Source of the DNA: DATGLW01 sp035293965
GTDB taxonomy: Bacteria; Actinomycetota; Acidimicrobiia; Acidimicrobiales; RAAP-2
Direction: 5' to 3'
Assembly (NCBI GenBank): GCA_035293965.1
Contig: DATGLW010000108.1
Location: forward strand, 1 to 8,035
Length of the DNA: 8,035 nt
In this document: in pieces, positions 1 to 5,940 of the stretch
Position numbering within the stretch: the first letter of the stretch is position 1
Layout: the number at the start of each line of letters is the position of its first letter
The notes under the pieces: generated by a model
The model's input: only the letters and a program-made list of their open reading frames with translations
The model's database searches: none
What the model was told of the DNA's origin: nothing
Program-made: the position numbers and the translations under genes

Positions 1-348
1 GCCCCTGGCGACGGCGTCCCCGACGGGGGCGGCGCGGCCGGCCTCGCTGCGCCGGGCACCGGAGGCGACGCCGGTCCGGGCGCGCCGCCCGCCACCCTGG
101 CGGGCAAGTCGGTGGTCGTGACCGGCACCCTCGCCGGCTACACGCGCGAGGAGGCCGAGGAGGCGATCCTCGCCAGGGGCGGCACGGCGCCCGGCACCGT
201 GTCGGCTCGCACCTTCGCCCTCGTGGTCGGTGCATCACCGGGGAGCGCCAAGCTCGCCAGGGCCGAGCAGCTCGGGGTGCCGATCGTGCCCGGGGACCGC
301 TTCGACGAGCTGCTCGCCACCGGGGAGGTCCCGGCCACGGGCACCTGA
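1..348 (+). CDS. ligA: NAD+-dependent DNA ligase LigA, C-terminal fragment (BRCT domain)
   Basis: This is the last 115 codons of a gene that begins before the window; the frame is open from base 1 to the TGA at 346-348. LigA seals single-strand nicks during replication and repair using NAD+. Only its C-terminal part is visible. About the first 33 residues are a Gly/Ala/Pro-rich linker with no recognisable fold. From roughly residue 34 comes a BRCT domain: LAGKSVVVTGTLAGYTREE, then ARGGTAPGTVSARTFALVVG, then SAKLARAEQLGVPIV. The GK..VVTGTL opening, the GG.....V...T..LVVG centre and the SKL-KA-ELG-like helix (here SAKLARAEQLG) match the LigA type of BRCT domain better than other BRCT proteins. 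The linker is longer and lower in complexity than the short connection usual in LigA. The catalytic adenylation and OB domains lie outside the window, so ligase identity rests on the BRCT domain. Another BRCT protein is possible but less likely. Confidence 0.85.
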   Translation, partial: APGDGVPDGGGAAGLAAPGTGGDAGPGAPPATLAGKSVVVTGTLAGYTREEAEEAILARGGTAPGTVSARTFALVVGASPGSAKLARAEQLGVPIVPGDRFDELLATGEVPATGT

Positions 349-390
349 GCGGTGGCGGGCTGCGTCCACGGCTGCTCCCTGCGGGCCGGG

Positions 391-396
391 TAGCCT
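391..396 (+). promoter_or_regulatory. candidate -10 element for the PASTA kinase
   Basis: TAGCCT fits the actinobacterial TANNNT -10 pattern and lies 12 bases before the ATG at 409, in the 60-base gap after ligA. A start point about 7 bases downstream would leave a leader of only a few bases. That agrees with the absence of any Shine-Dalgarno sequence and suggests a leaderless or nearly leaderless mRNA. No convincing -35 hexamer is visible. The motif is short and could occur by chance. Confidence 0.3.
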
Positions 397-408
397 TTGA
401 TCGCTTCG

Positions 409-2358
409 ATGCCCCTCATCTCCGACGCCATCGGCCGGGTACTCGGGAAGCGGTACCGGTTGGTCTCCGCTGTCGGCACCGGCGCGTCCGCGCACGTCTA
501 CCTCGCCGAGGACGTGACGCTGCAGCGCCACGTCGCCGTCAAGGTGCTCCAACCCGGCTTCGCCCGCGACCAGGCCTTCCTCGAGCGTTTCGCCGTGGAG
601 GCCCGAGCCGTCGCGTCGCTCAACCACCCCCACGTCCTGCGCGTCTTCGACTGGGGCGAGGACGCCGACGGTCCGTACCTCGTCCTCGAGTACCTCGGCG
701 GCGGCAGCCTGCGCGACATCCTCGACACCGGCACGCGGCTGTCCCAGGCCCAGGCTGCGCGCCTCGGCGTGGAGGTTGCCCAGGGCCTCGCCTACGCCCA
801 TGCACGCGGCCTGGTGCACCGCGACGTGAAGCCGGCGAACCTGCTCTTCGACGAGGAGGGGCGGGTCCGGATCGCGGACTTCGGCGTCGCGAGGGCGCTG
901 GCCGAGGCGGCCTGGACCGAGCCGGTGGGGGCGCTCGTGGGGACGGCCCGCTACGCCTCGCCCGAGCAGGCCGAGGGCCGGCCGGTCGACGGGCGCTCCG
1001 ACGTCTACTCCCTGGCGCTCGTGCTCTACGAGTCCCTGACCGGCACGGTGCCCTTCGTGGCCGACACCACCGTCGGGACGCTCCGGGCACGGATCGGCCG
1101 ACCGCTGCCGCCCCACGAGCTGCTCGGCCCGCTCGACGGCATCCTCGCCCGCGCCGCCGCCCCCGACGTCGAGGCTCGGCTCGACGCCTCGCAGCTCGTG
1201 GCCCGCCTGCAGGCGGTGGCCCACGCCCTGCCGGCTCCCGAGCCGCTGCCCCTCGCGCCCCACGAGGTGGCGGCGGCACCGGTCGCAGACGGTCTCGCCC
1301 CGACCCGCCACACGAAGACGGTCGTCGCGGCGGCCGCCGGCGAGGGCCCGGGGACCACCGCGTCCTCGGTGGCCCGGGCCGGCCCCGGCGAGCTCTTCGA
1401 CCTCGAGGCGCTCGAGGGCCCGACCGCCACCCAGCGGCGCCTCCCCAAGCTCGTCCGCCGGCACCGCCACCGCCGATGGCCCTGGGTGCTCGGCGTGCTC
1501 GCCGCCGTCCTCGCTGCCGCGCTGGGCACCCTGGCCGCCACCGGCGCCTTCACGCCGAGCCACCCGGTGCCGTCCCTGGCCGGCCTGAGCCTCGAGCGGG
1601 CCCGGTTGGCAGTGGCTCGCGAGCACCTGACGGTCGCCGTGGGCGGCCGCGCCTACTCGACGACCGTGCCTGCCGGCTCGGTGATCGGCCAGCGTCCCCG
1701 GGCCAGGACGGTGGTGAAGGAGGGATCGGTGGTGTCCGTGGTGCTCTCGAGGGGCCTCCCGCCGGTTGCGGTGCCGAGCCTCACGGGGCTCACCTGCGAT
1801 GCCGCGCAGCGGTTGCTCGAGGAGGTGCACTTGAAGGGCGCCTGCCCGGACGCCGCCCAGGGCTACAGCGCCAGCATCCCGCCCGGGGAGGTCATCAATT
1901 GGTCGTTCGACAACAGGCTGAACGCCACGCGCGCCCTCTACGGCGGCACCGTGCTCATGGCCATCTCCAAGGGCCCACCGCCGGTGCCGCTGCCGTCGAT
2001 CACGAGCGGCGAGACCTATGGCGAGTACGCGGCCGCCCTCCAGGCGCTCGGCCTCCGGGCCACGCAGACGACCCAGGCCTCGGCGACGGTGCCGGCGGGC
2101 CAGGTCATCGGCACCCAGCCGACGGGCCAGGCCCAGCCCGGGTCCACCGTCACGGTCATCGTGTCTTCGGGACCGCCGATGGTCCAGGTGCCAGACGTCA
2201 CCAAGCAGTCGGTGCCGCAGGCCACCGCCACTCTGCAGGCCCAGGGCCTGAGCGTCGGCAACGTCTACGGCCCGTCCGGCGGCAAGGTCTTCTCGACGGA
2301 TCCTTCTGCGGGCACCTCGGTGCAGCAGGGTTCCTCGGTGAACCTCTACACCAAGTGA
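409..2358 (+). CDS. membrane-anchored Ser/Thr protein kinase with four PASTA repeats (PknB/Stk family)
   Basis: A 649-residue eukaryotic-type Ser/Thr kinase. N-terminal kinase domain (about 12-275): Gly-rich loop GTGASAHV, catalytic Lys45 in VAVKVL, helix-C Glu64, HRDVKPANLL with Asp139, DFG at 157-159, and SPE at 184-186 after an activation segment containing GTARYASPEQ. A linker rich in Ala/Pro follows, then a basic stretch RRHRHRR and one membrane segment (about 357-380). The basic side puts the kinase in the cytoplasm. Outside are four PASTA-like repeats, about 385-451, 453-524, 525-591 and 592-649; the last ends two residues after a VNLY strand. In PknB-type kinases these repeats sense peptidoglycan fragments. 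Repeat 2 is longer and holds Cys463 and Cys479, the only Cys pair outside, a possible disulfide. I chose ATG 409 over TTG 397 because it is the stronger start codon; neither has a ribosome site. It is the usual size for the family, but it sits between ligA and gatCAB, not beside the division genes where the main pknB lies. No symbol is assigned because paralogues cannot be told apart. Confidence 0.93.
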   Translation: MPLISDAIGRVLGKRYRLVSAVGTGASAHVYLAEDVTLQRHVAVKVLQPGFARDQAFLERFAVEARAVASLNHPHVLRVFDWGEDADGPYLVLEYLGGGSLRDILDTGTRLSQAQAARLGVEVAQGLAYAHARGLVHRDVKPANLLFDEEGRVRIADFGVARALAEAAWTEPVGALVGTARYASPEQAEGRPVDGRSDVYSLALVLYESLTGTVPFVADTTVGTLRARIGRPLPPHELLGPLDGILARAAAPDVEARLDASQLVARLQAVAHALPAPEPLPLAPHEVAAAPVADGLAPTRHTKTVVAAAAGEGPGTTASSVARAGPGELFDLEALEGPTATQRRLPKLVRRHRHRRWPWVLGVLAAVLAAALGTLAATGAFTPSHPVPSLAGLSLERARLAVAREHLTVAVGGRAYSTTVPAGSVIGQRPRARTVVKEGSVVSVVLSRGLPPVAVPSLTGLTCDAAQRLLEEVHLKGACPDAAQGYSASIPPGEVINWSFDNRLNATRALYGGTVLMAISKGPPPVPLPSITSGETYGEYAAALQALGLRATQTTQASATVPAGQVIGTQPTGQAQPGSTVTVIVSSGPPMVQVPDVTKQSVPQATATLQAQGLSVGNVYGPSGGKVFSTDPSAGTSVQQGSSVNLYTK

Positions 2359-2395
2359 CCTGCCCGGTGACCCGCTCGCCCTGCCGGACGCACCG

Positions 2396-2755
2396 GTGAC
2401 CCCCCCTGTCGGCGGTGCTCCCGGCGCGGCCCGGTCCCCATCGGGGGACGATGGCCGCCAGGTCGGCTGCGTGCTCTGCGAGGCGGCGCGCCTGACGCCC
2501 TGGCACCACGAGGATGCCGTGTGCTGGATCGCCGACTGCGAGATCTGCGGCGTGCCCATGGTCGTCTGGAAGCGTCACGGGCCGGAGCCTCCGGTGGGCG
2601 AACTCGAGCACATGCTCGGCCAGCTGGCCCGCGTGGCCGACCGGCAGCTCGGCGCGGGCGGCTGGTGGCTCGACCGGCTGATGCGCCAGATCCCCGACCA
2701 CTTCCACGCCCACGCACGGGATCCGCGGCGGCCCTTCGGTCGCTTCAGCTGGTAG
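2396..2755 (+). CDS. small Cys/His-rich conserved-looking protein, possible divergent HIT-family protein
   Basis: A 119-residue protein starting at GTG 2396, 37 bases after the kinase stop. No other in-frame ATG or GTG lies before the first Cys motif, except GTG inside the motif itself. The first ~22 residues look disordered. Then come C25-x2-C28, TPWHHED (34-40), C48-x2-C51 within DCEICGVPMVVWKRHG, a helix-like ELEHMLGQLARVADRQLG (69-86), WWLDRLMRQIP, and H102-x-H104-x-H106 in DHFHAHARD. The order C-x2-C-E, then ED, then a VP-MVV-K-H strand, then an amphipathic helix, then H-x-H-x-H parallels the layout of histidine-triad (HIT) nucleotide hydrolases, in which the middle His of HxHxHxx is the nucleophile. 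Against this, the protein is short and has an extra CxxC. The two CxxC pairs with the His cluster could instead bind zinc structurally. I do not recognise a named family, and the HIT reading is inference. It is probably read from the kinase transcript. The residue pattern and codon bias make the gene itself convincing. Confidence 0.75.
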   Translation: MTPPVGGAPGAARSPSGDDGRQVGCVLCEAARLTPWHHEDAVCWIADCEICGVPMVVWKRHGPEPPVGELEHMLGQLARVADRQLGAGGWWLDRLMRQIPDHFHAHARDPRRPFGRFSW

Positions 2756-2799
2756 GTCGCCCGGCACCACTGGGTCGGAGCTGGTGGCGGGCCCTTCCT

Positions 2800-2828
2800 G
2801 GCGGCGGCTCCTCGGGCTGGCCGCCGCC
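2800..2828. terminator. candidate bidirectional terminator hairpin in the convergent gap
   Basis: GGCGGCGGC (2800-2808) and GCCGCCGCC (2820-2828) form a perfect 9-bp all-GC stem around an 11-base loop. It sits in the 77-base gap between the 3' ends of the HIT-like gene (plus) and the SCP2 gene (minus), where a shared terminator is expected. There is no T-run on either side, so it is not a classical intrinsic terminator. U-less hairpins have been proposed as terminators in high-GC actinobacteria. Chance pairing is easy in such GC-rich DNA. Confidence 0.4.
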
Positions 2829-2832
2829 CGGG

Positions 2833-3258
2833 TCACGCCGTGATCGCCCGGATGCGGGCCGCCAGCTCCTGGGCCGACTCGTCTGCTGGGCCCACATTGA
2901 GCGCCATCAGCTTGCCGATGTCCCCCTCTACCCGGACCTTGCCGGCCATGAAGGCCTGCAGGCCGGCCTGGGCGTTCCCCCCGACGAGGATCTCCCTGGC
3001 CGTGACGTAGTCGACGTGCACGAGCAGGTCGGCCGGGTCGACGTGGCCGATCTCGATGTCGATGGCTCCCGAGCTCGTGTCCAGGTGGGCATGGAGCTGG
3101 CCAGGGCCGAAGGGGACCTCGGTGACCACGAGGTTCATCCTCACGAGCTCGGCGACGGCGCTCACCCGGCCCAGGTACTCGGTGCGGATCCGGCGGGCCT
3201 CCTCGACCCACGCATCGCTCAGGAAGGGATAGGTCACGCTCCGCTCGCCTGTGGTCAC
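2833..3258 (-). CDS. SCP2 sterol-carrier domain protein
   Basis: A 141-residue minus-strand protein made of a single SCP2 domain. SCP2 domains form a hydrophobic tunnel that binds lipids, sterols or acyl-CoA and are common in actinobacteria. Visible marks: an N-terminal FLSDAWVEEARRI helix typical of stand-alone bacterial members, central beta strands (LHAHLDTSSGAIDIEIG, ADLLVHVDYVTAREIL), and the near-C-terminal FMAGKVRVEGDIGKLMAL, which matches the family's F-M-x-G-K-hydrophobic-x-hydrophobic-x-G-D/N-hydrophobic-x-K-hydrophobic signature. The frame stays open upstream to an ATG at 3333. I prefer GTG at 3258 because GGAGGAG lies just before it and the upstream 25 residues are unlike the family and would overrun the divergent promoter. 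There is no signal peptide or membrane segment, so it is cytoplasmic. It is transcribed alone, divergent from the esterase operon and convergent with the HIT-like gene. The ligand cannot be told from the sequence. Confidence 0.88.
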   Translation of the reverse strand: MTTGERSVTYPFLSDAWVEEARRIRTEYLGRVSAVAELVRMNLVVTEVPFGPGQLHAHLDTSSGAIDIEIGHVDPADLLVHVDYVTAREILVGGNAQAGLQAFMAGKVRVEGDIGKLMALNVGPADESAQELAARIRAITA

Positions 3259-3260
3259 CG

Positions 3261-3267
3261 CTCCTCC
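3261..3267 (-). promoter_or_regulatory. ribosome binding site that fixes the SCP2 start
   Basis: On the minus strand the sequence is GGAGGAG-CG-GTG. The GGAGG core ends four bases before the GTG start at 3258. It is the only strong Shine-Dalgarno sequence I see in the window, and it is the main reason to prefer this start over the longer frame beginning at 3333. Confidence 0.65.
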
Positions 3268-3305
3268 GTCGTCACCGTCGCTTGCCACCGCCGGGATCGG
3301 TACGA

Positions 3306-3320
3306 CCGGTACGCTACCGG
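3306..3320. promoter_or_regulatory. perfect inverted repeat in a divergent promoter gap, candidate operator
   Basis: CCGGTA-CGC-TACCGG is a perfect 6-3-6 inverted repeat in the middle of the 83-base gap between the SCP2 gene (minus) and the esterase-gatCAB operon (plus). Its left arm is also part of a direct repeat, CGGTACG at 3298-3304 and 3307-3313, spaced 9 bases. The spacer-side sequences read TACGCT (plus, 3310-3315) and TAGCGT (minus, 3316-3311), both of which fit TANNNT -10 elements, so a bound protein could block both directions. No regulator gene is adjacent to tie it to. Confidence 0.35.
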
Positions 3321-3327
3321 CGGCCAG

Positions 3328-3333
3328 TAGCAT
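3328..3333 (+). promoter_or_regulatory. candidate -10 element for the esterase-gatCAB operon
   Basis: TAGCAT fits TANNNT and lies 8 bases before the ATG at 3342. That is about the distance expected if transcription starts at or next to the A of the ATG, giving a leaderless mRNA; no Shine-Dalgarno sequence precedes the ATG. It resembles the TAGCCT seen before the kinase. A second candidate, TACGCT at 3310-3315, would give a leader of about 20 bases. Confidence 0.35.
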
Positions 3334-3341
3334 CGCCCGCG

Positions 3342-4130
3342 ATGACCGCTCGGGCGCAGCCAGCAGCCGAGCCCTTCTCGGCTCCCGGGCCCTCTCCTGG
3401 CGGGCCCTCTCCTGGCGGCGCGAGAGGGGGAGCCCTCGTGCTGCACGGTTTCACCGGCAGCCCGGCGTCGGTGCGCGGGGTGGCCGAGGCGCTGGCGCAC
3501 GCCGGGTTGGCGGTGGAGCTGCCCGTGCTCCCGGGCCATGGCACGACCGTGGAGGACCTGGCCCGCACCCGGTGGTCGCACTGGGCCGCCGCCGCCGAGG
3601 CGGCGTACCTCTCGCTTGCCGAGCGCTGCGAGGAGGTGGCCGTCGTCGGGCTGTCCATGGGCGGATCGCTGGCCTGCTGGCTGGCCGAGCACCACCCGGT
3701 GGCCGGGCTCGTCCTGGTCAACCCGCTCGTGGAGCCGGACGAGGGTCTGCGTGCCGCGGGCCTCGAGCTGCTGGCGGGCGGCACCGCCGTCGCTTCGGGG
3801 ATCGGCTCGGACATCGCCAAGCCGGGAGTCCGCGACGAGTCCTACGACGCCACGCCGATCGAGGCCGGCCTCTCGCTCCTCGAGGCGGTCGGCCAGGTGG
3901 GCGCCGACCTGGCGAAGATCCACTGCCCCGTGCTCCTCTTCTCGAGCCGCCAGGACCACGTGGTCGCGCCGTCCAATGGCGATCGCGTCGCGAGCTCGGT
4001 GGGCGGCGAGCTGGAACGAGTCTGGCTCGAGCGGAGCTACCACGTCGCCACCTTGGACTTCGACCGCGAGCTGGTAGAGGAGCGGACGGTGGCCTTCGTG
4101 ACCGGCCTGCTCGCCCGGGTCTCTCCATGA
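3342..4130 (+). CDS. alpha/beta hydrolase, carboxylesterase/monoacylglycerol-lipase type (Est30-like)
   Basis: A 262-residue serine hydrolase predicted to cleave carboxyl esters of short- to medium-chain acyl groups or monoglycerides. Marks in order: a Gly/Pro-rich N-terminus (about 1-30) containing GPSPG twice; oxyanion loop HGFTG (35-39), with GSPASVRGVAEAL as in Est30-type esterases; LPGHGTTVEDL; nucleophile elbow GLSMGG with Ser105; acid Asp205 in SRQDHVV; and His234 in SYHVATLD. The Ser-Asp-His spacing (100 and 29 residues) is close to that of Geobacillus Est30 as I recall it (94, 193, 223). Length fits that family. There is no signal peptide, so it is cytoplasmic. I chose ATG 3342, although the frame is open back to TTG 3282, because the extra residues are unlike the family and cover the promoter gap. 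It is the first gene of the apparent operon, and its TGA overlaps the gatC ATG (ATGA). The substrate is unknown. Confidence 0.9.
   Translation: MTARAQPAAEPFSAPGPSPGGPSPGGARGGALVLHGFTGSPASVRGVAEALAHAGLAVELPVLPGHGTTVEDLARTRWSHWAAAAEAAYLSLAERCEEVAVVGLSMGGSLACWLAEHHPVAGLVLVNPLVEPDEGLRAAGLELLAGGTAVASGIGSDIAKPGVRDESYDATPIEAGLSLLEAVGQVGADLAKIHCPVLLFSSRQDHVVAPSNGDRVASSVGGELERVWLERSYHVATLDFDRELVEERTVAFVTGLLARVSP
3387..3416 (+). repeat. perfect 15-bp tandem duplication inside the esterase gene
   Basis: GGGCCCTCTCCTGGC occurs twice head to tail (3387-3401 and 3402-3416). It is in frame and encodes GPSPG-GPSPG in the low-complexity N-terminal leader of the esterase, ahead of the hydrolase fold. Replication slippage would explain it. 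A nearly identical stretch, lacking one base, is at 2789-2806 in the convergent intergenic gap. Confidence 0.9.
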
Positions 4131-4495
4131 CCGGGCCCGAGGCCGCCGGGGCCGGCGCGCCGAGACCAGCCGGGGCGAGCGCCGGCGGTGCCCAGCGGCC
4201 ACCGCTGCGGCGCGAGGACGTGGCCCACGTCGCTGACCTCGCACGGCTCGCCCTCAGCGAGGAAGAACTGGAGCGGTTCACCGTGCAGCTCGCCTCCGTC
4301 CTCGACCATGCCGCCGATGTGGCCGCGCTCGACCTGCGCGACGTGGAGCCCACCGCTCATCCGCTGCCCGTCTGCAACGTCCTGCGCGCGGACGTCCCGC
4401 GGCCTCCCCTGGACCGCGACGAGGCACTTGCCGGCGCGCCCGAGGTGGAGGACCACTGTTTTCGGGTGCCCAGGATCGTGGGTGAGGCGCCGTGA
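4127..4495 (+). CDS. gatC: aspartyl/glutamyl-tRNA amidotransferase subunit C
   Basis: A 122-residue GatC, the small subunit that wraps around GatA and GatB and stabilises the GatCAB complex. The family pattern is clear from about residue 25: REDVAHVADLARLALSEEELERF, then LASVLDHAADVAALDLRDVEPTAHPLP, then NVLRADVPRPPLDRDEALAGAP, ending EDHCFRVPRIVGE. GatC proteins are usually near 95-100 residues. The extra length here is an N-terminal Ala/Gly/Pro-rich tail of about 24 residues that looks disordered. The start is ATG 4127, whose last two bases overlap the esterase TGA (ATGA). No separate ribosome site is seen, so it probably depends on translational coupling. Its own TGA overlaps the gatA GTG. 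Confidence 0.95.
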   Translation: MTGPEAAGAGAPRPAGASAGGAQRPPLRREDVAHVADLARLALSEEELERFTVQLASVLDHAADVAALDLRDVEPTAHPLPVCNVLRADVPRPPLDRDEALAGAPEVEDHCFRVPRIVGEAP

Positions 4496-5940
4496 GCGCC
4501 GGCCCGTCGCGCACGGCCCGCCAGATCGCCGAGGGCGTCCGGTCGGGGCAGCTGCCAGCCCGCGCCGTGGTCGACGAGGCGCTGGCTGCCATCGCGGCCG
4601 GCGACGGGCAGGTCCGGTCCTTCGTCAGCGTCCAGGCCGACGTGGCTCGGGAGCAGGCCGAGGCGGTCGACAGGGCGGTGTCGACCGGCGCGGATCCCGG
4701 GCCGCTCGCCGGCGTGCCGGTCGCGCTGAAGGACAATCTGTGCACCCGGGGCATCCCGACCACCTGCGGGTCGCGCATCCTCGAGGGCTGGCGACCGCCC
4801 TACGACGCCACCGTGGTGACCCGCCTGCGCGAGGCGGGTGCGGTCCTCGTCGGCAAGACCAACATGGACGAGTTCGCCATGGGGAGCTCGACCGAGAGCT
4901 CCTGTTTCGGGCCCACCCGCAACCCGCGCGACGCCACGAAGGTCCCCGGAGGGTCGAGCGGCGGGTCGGCGGCTGCCGTGGCGGCCGGGTTCGTGCCCCT
5001 GGCCCTCGGGTCGGACACGGGTGGGTCCATCCGGCAGCCGGCGGCGCTGTGCGGGGTGGTCGGCATGAAGCCCACCTACGGGCTGGTGTCGCGCTATGGC
5101 CTGGTCGCCTTCGCGAGCTCGCTCGACCAGATCGGTCCGTTCTCGAGCACGGTCGAGGACGCGGCCTTGCTCTTCGGGGTGATCGCGGGCCACGACCCGG
5201 CCGACAGCACCTCCTTGCCTCAGCCTGTCGACGACGTCGTGGCAGGTCTGCGCGCAGGCGTCGCCGGCCTCCGGGTCGGGCTCTGCCGCGAGCTCGTCGA
5301 CGACGTCGCGCCCGACGTGGCTGCCCGCGTCCATCAGGCCGCGGCGATCCTCGGAGCAGGCGGGGCGGTCGTCGAGGAGGTGTCCGTGCCCGAGCTCCGC
5401 CTCGGTCTGTCCGCGTACTACCTCATCGCTCCCGCGGAGGCGTCGTCGAACCTCGCCCGTTACGACGGGGTCCGTTACGGCCTGCGGGTGGACGCGCCCG
5501 ACGTGGCCGCCATGAACACCGCCACCAGGACTGCCGGGTTCGGCGACGAGGTCAAGCGCCGGATCATGCTCGGGACCTACGCCCTGTCGGCCGGCTACTA
5601 CGACGCCTACTACGGTCAGGCCCAGCGAGCGCGTACCCTGGTGGTGCGGGGCTTCGCCCGGGCCTACGAGCGCTTCGACGTCCTGGTCGGGTCGACCACC
5701 CCGACCACCGCGTTCGCCCTGGGCGAGAAAGTGGACGATCCGCTGGCCATGTACATGAGCGACGTGTGCACGATCCCCTCCAACTTGGCCGGCCACCCGG
5801 CCATCAGCGTTCCCTTCGGCACTGGGACCGACGGCCTGCCGGTCGGGGTGCAAGTGCTGGCCCCGGCCCTGGGCGAGGCGGTGCTGTTCCGGGTCGCGGC
5901 GGCGCTCGAGGCCGCGGCACCGGCGTCAGGTGCGCGGTGA
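4492..5940 (+). CDS. gatA: aspartyl/glutamyl-tRNA amidotransferase subunit A (glutaminase)
   Basis: A 482-residue amidase-signature enzyme. GatA hydrolyses glutamine and passes the ammonia through a tunnel to GatB. The Ser-cisSer-Lys catalytic triad is complete: Lys80 in VALKDN, Ser155 in PGGSSGGSAAAVAAG, and Ser179 in SDTGGSIRQPA. Each is one residue on from the S. aureus numbering I recall (79, 154, 178), which supports the chosen start. Other family marks are GKTNMDEFAMGSSTE, GMKPTYGLVSRYGL, SSLDQIGP, the substrate-channel stretch NLARYDGVRYG, and near the C-terminus a block with GHPAISVPFG and LPVGVQVLAP. Length is normal. The start is GTG 4492, overlapping the gatC stop by four bases (GTGA). 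Its TGA overlaps the gatB GTG in the same way, so the three subunits are likely made in balance from one message. Confidence 0.97.
   Translation: MSAGPSRTARQIAEGVRSGQLPARAVVDEALAAIAAGDGQVRSFVSVQADVAREQAEAVDRAVSTGADPGPLAGVPVALKDNLCTRGIPTTCGSRILEGWRPPYDATVVTRLREAGAVLVGKTNMDEFAMGSSTESSCFGPTRNPRDATKVPGGSSGGSAAAVAAGFVPLALGSDTGGSIRQPAALCGVVGMKPTYGLVSRYGLVAFASSLDQIGPFSSTVEDAALLFGVIAGHDPADSTSLPQPVDDVVAGLRAGVAGLRVGLCRELVDDVAPDVAARVHQAAAILGAGGAVVEEVSVPELRLGLSAYYLIAPAEASSNLARYDGVRYGLRVDAPDVAAMNTATRTAGFGDEVKRRIMLGTYALSAGYYDAYYGQAQRARTLVVRGFARAYERFDVLVGSTTPTTAFALGEKVDDPLAMYMSDVCTIPSNLAGHPAISVPFGTGTDGLPVGVQVLAPALGEAVLFRVAAALEAAAPASGAR

Noticed and set aside
235..2559. 774-codon open frame on the minus strand opposite the kinase
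   Set aside because: It lies across the clearly coding kinase gene, its translation is Arg/Gly/His-rich without any domain, and it is the expected antisense shadow of a GC-rich gene.
3259..3333. Longer SCP2 protein starting at the minus-strand ATG at 3333
   Set aside because: The extra N-terminus is not family-like, would cover the divergent promoter gap, and the strong GGAGGAG sits before GTG 3258 instead.
4188..5936. Plus-strand frame open upstream of gatB that would add about 580 residues to it
   Set aside because: The added part is the out-of-frame reading of gatC and gatA, very Arg/Gly/Pro-rich. gatB is explained by GTG 5937 with a GTGA overlap.
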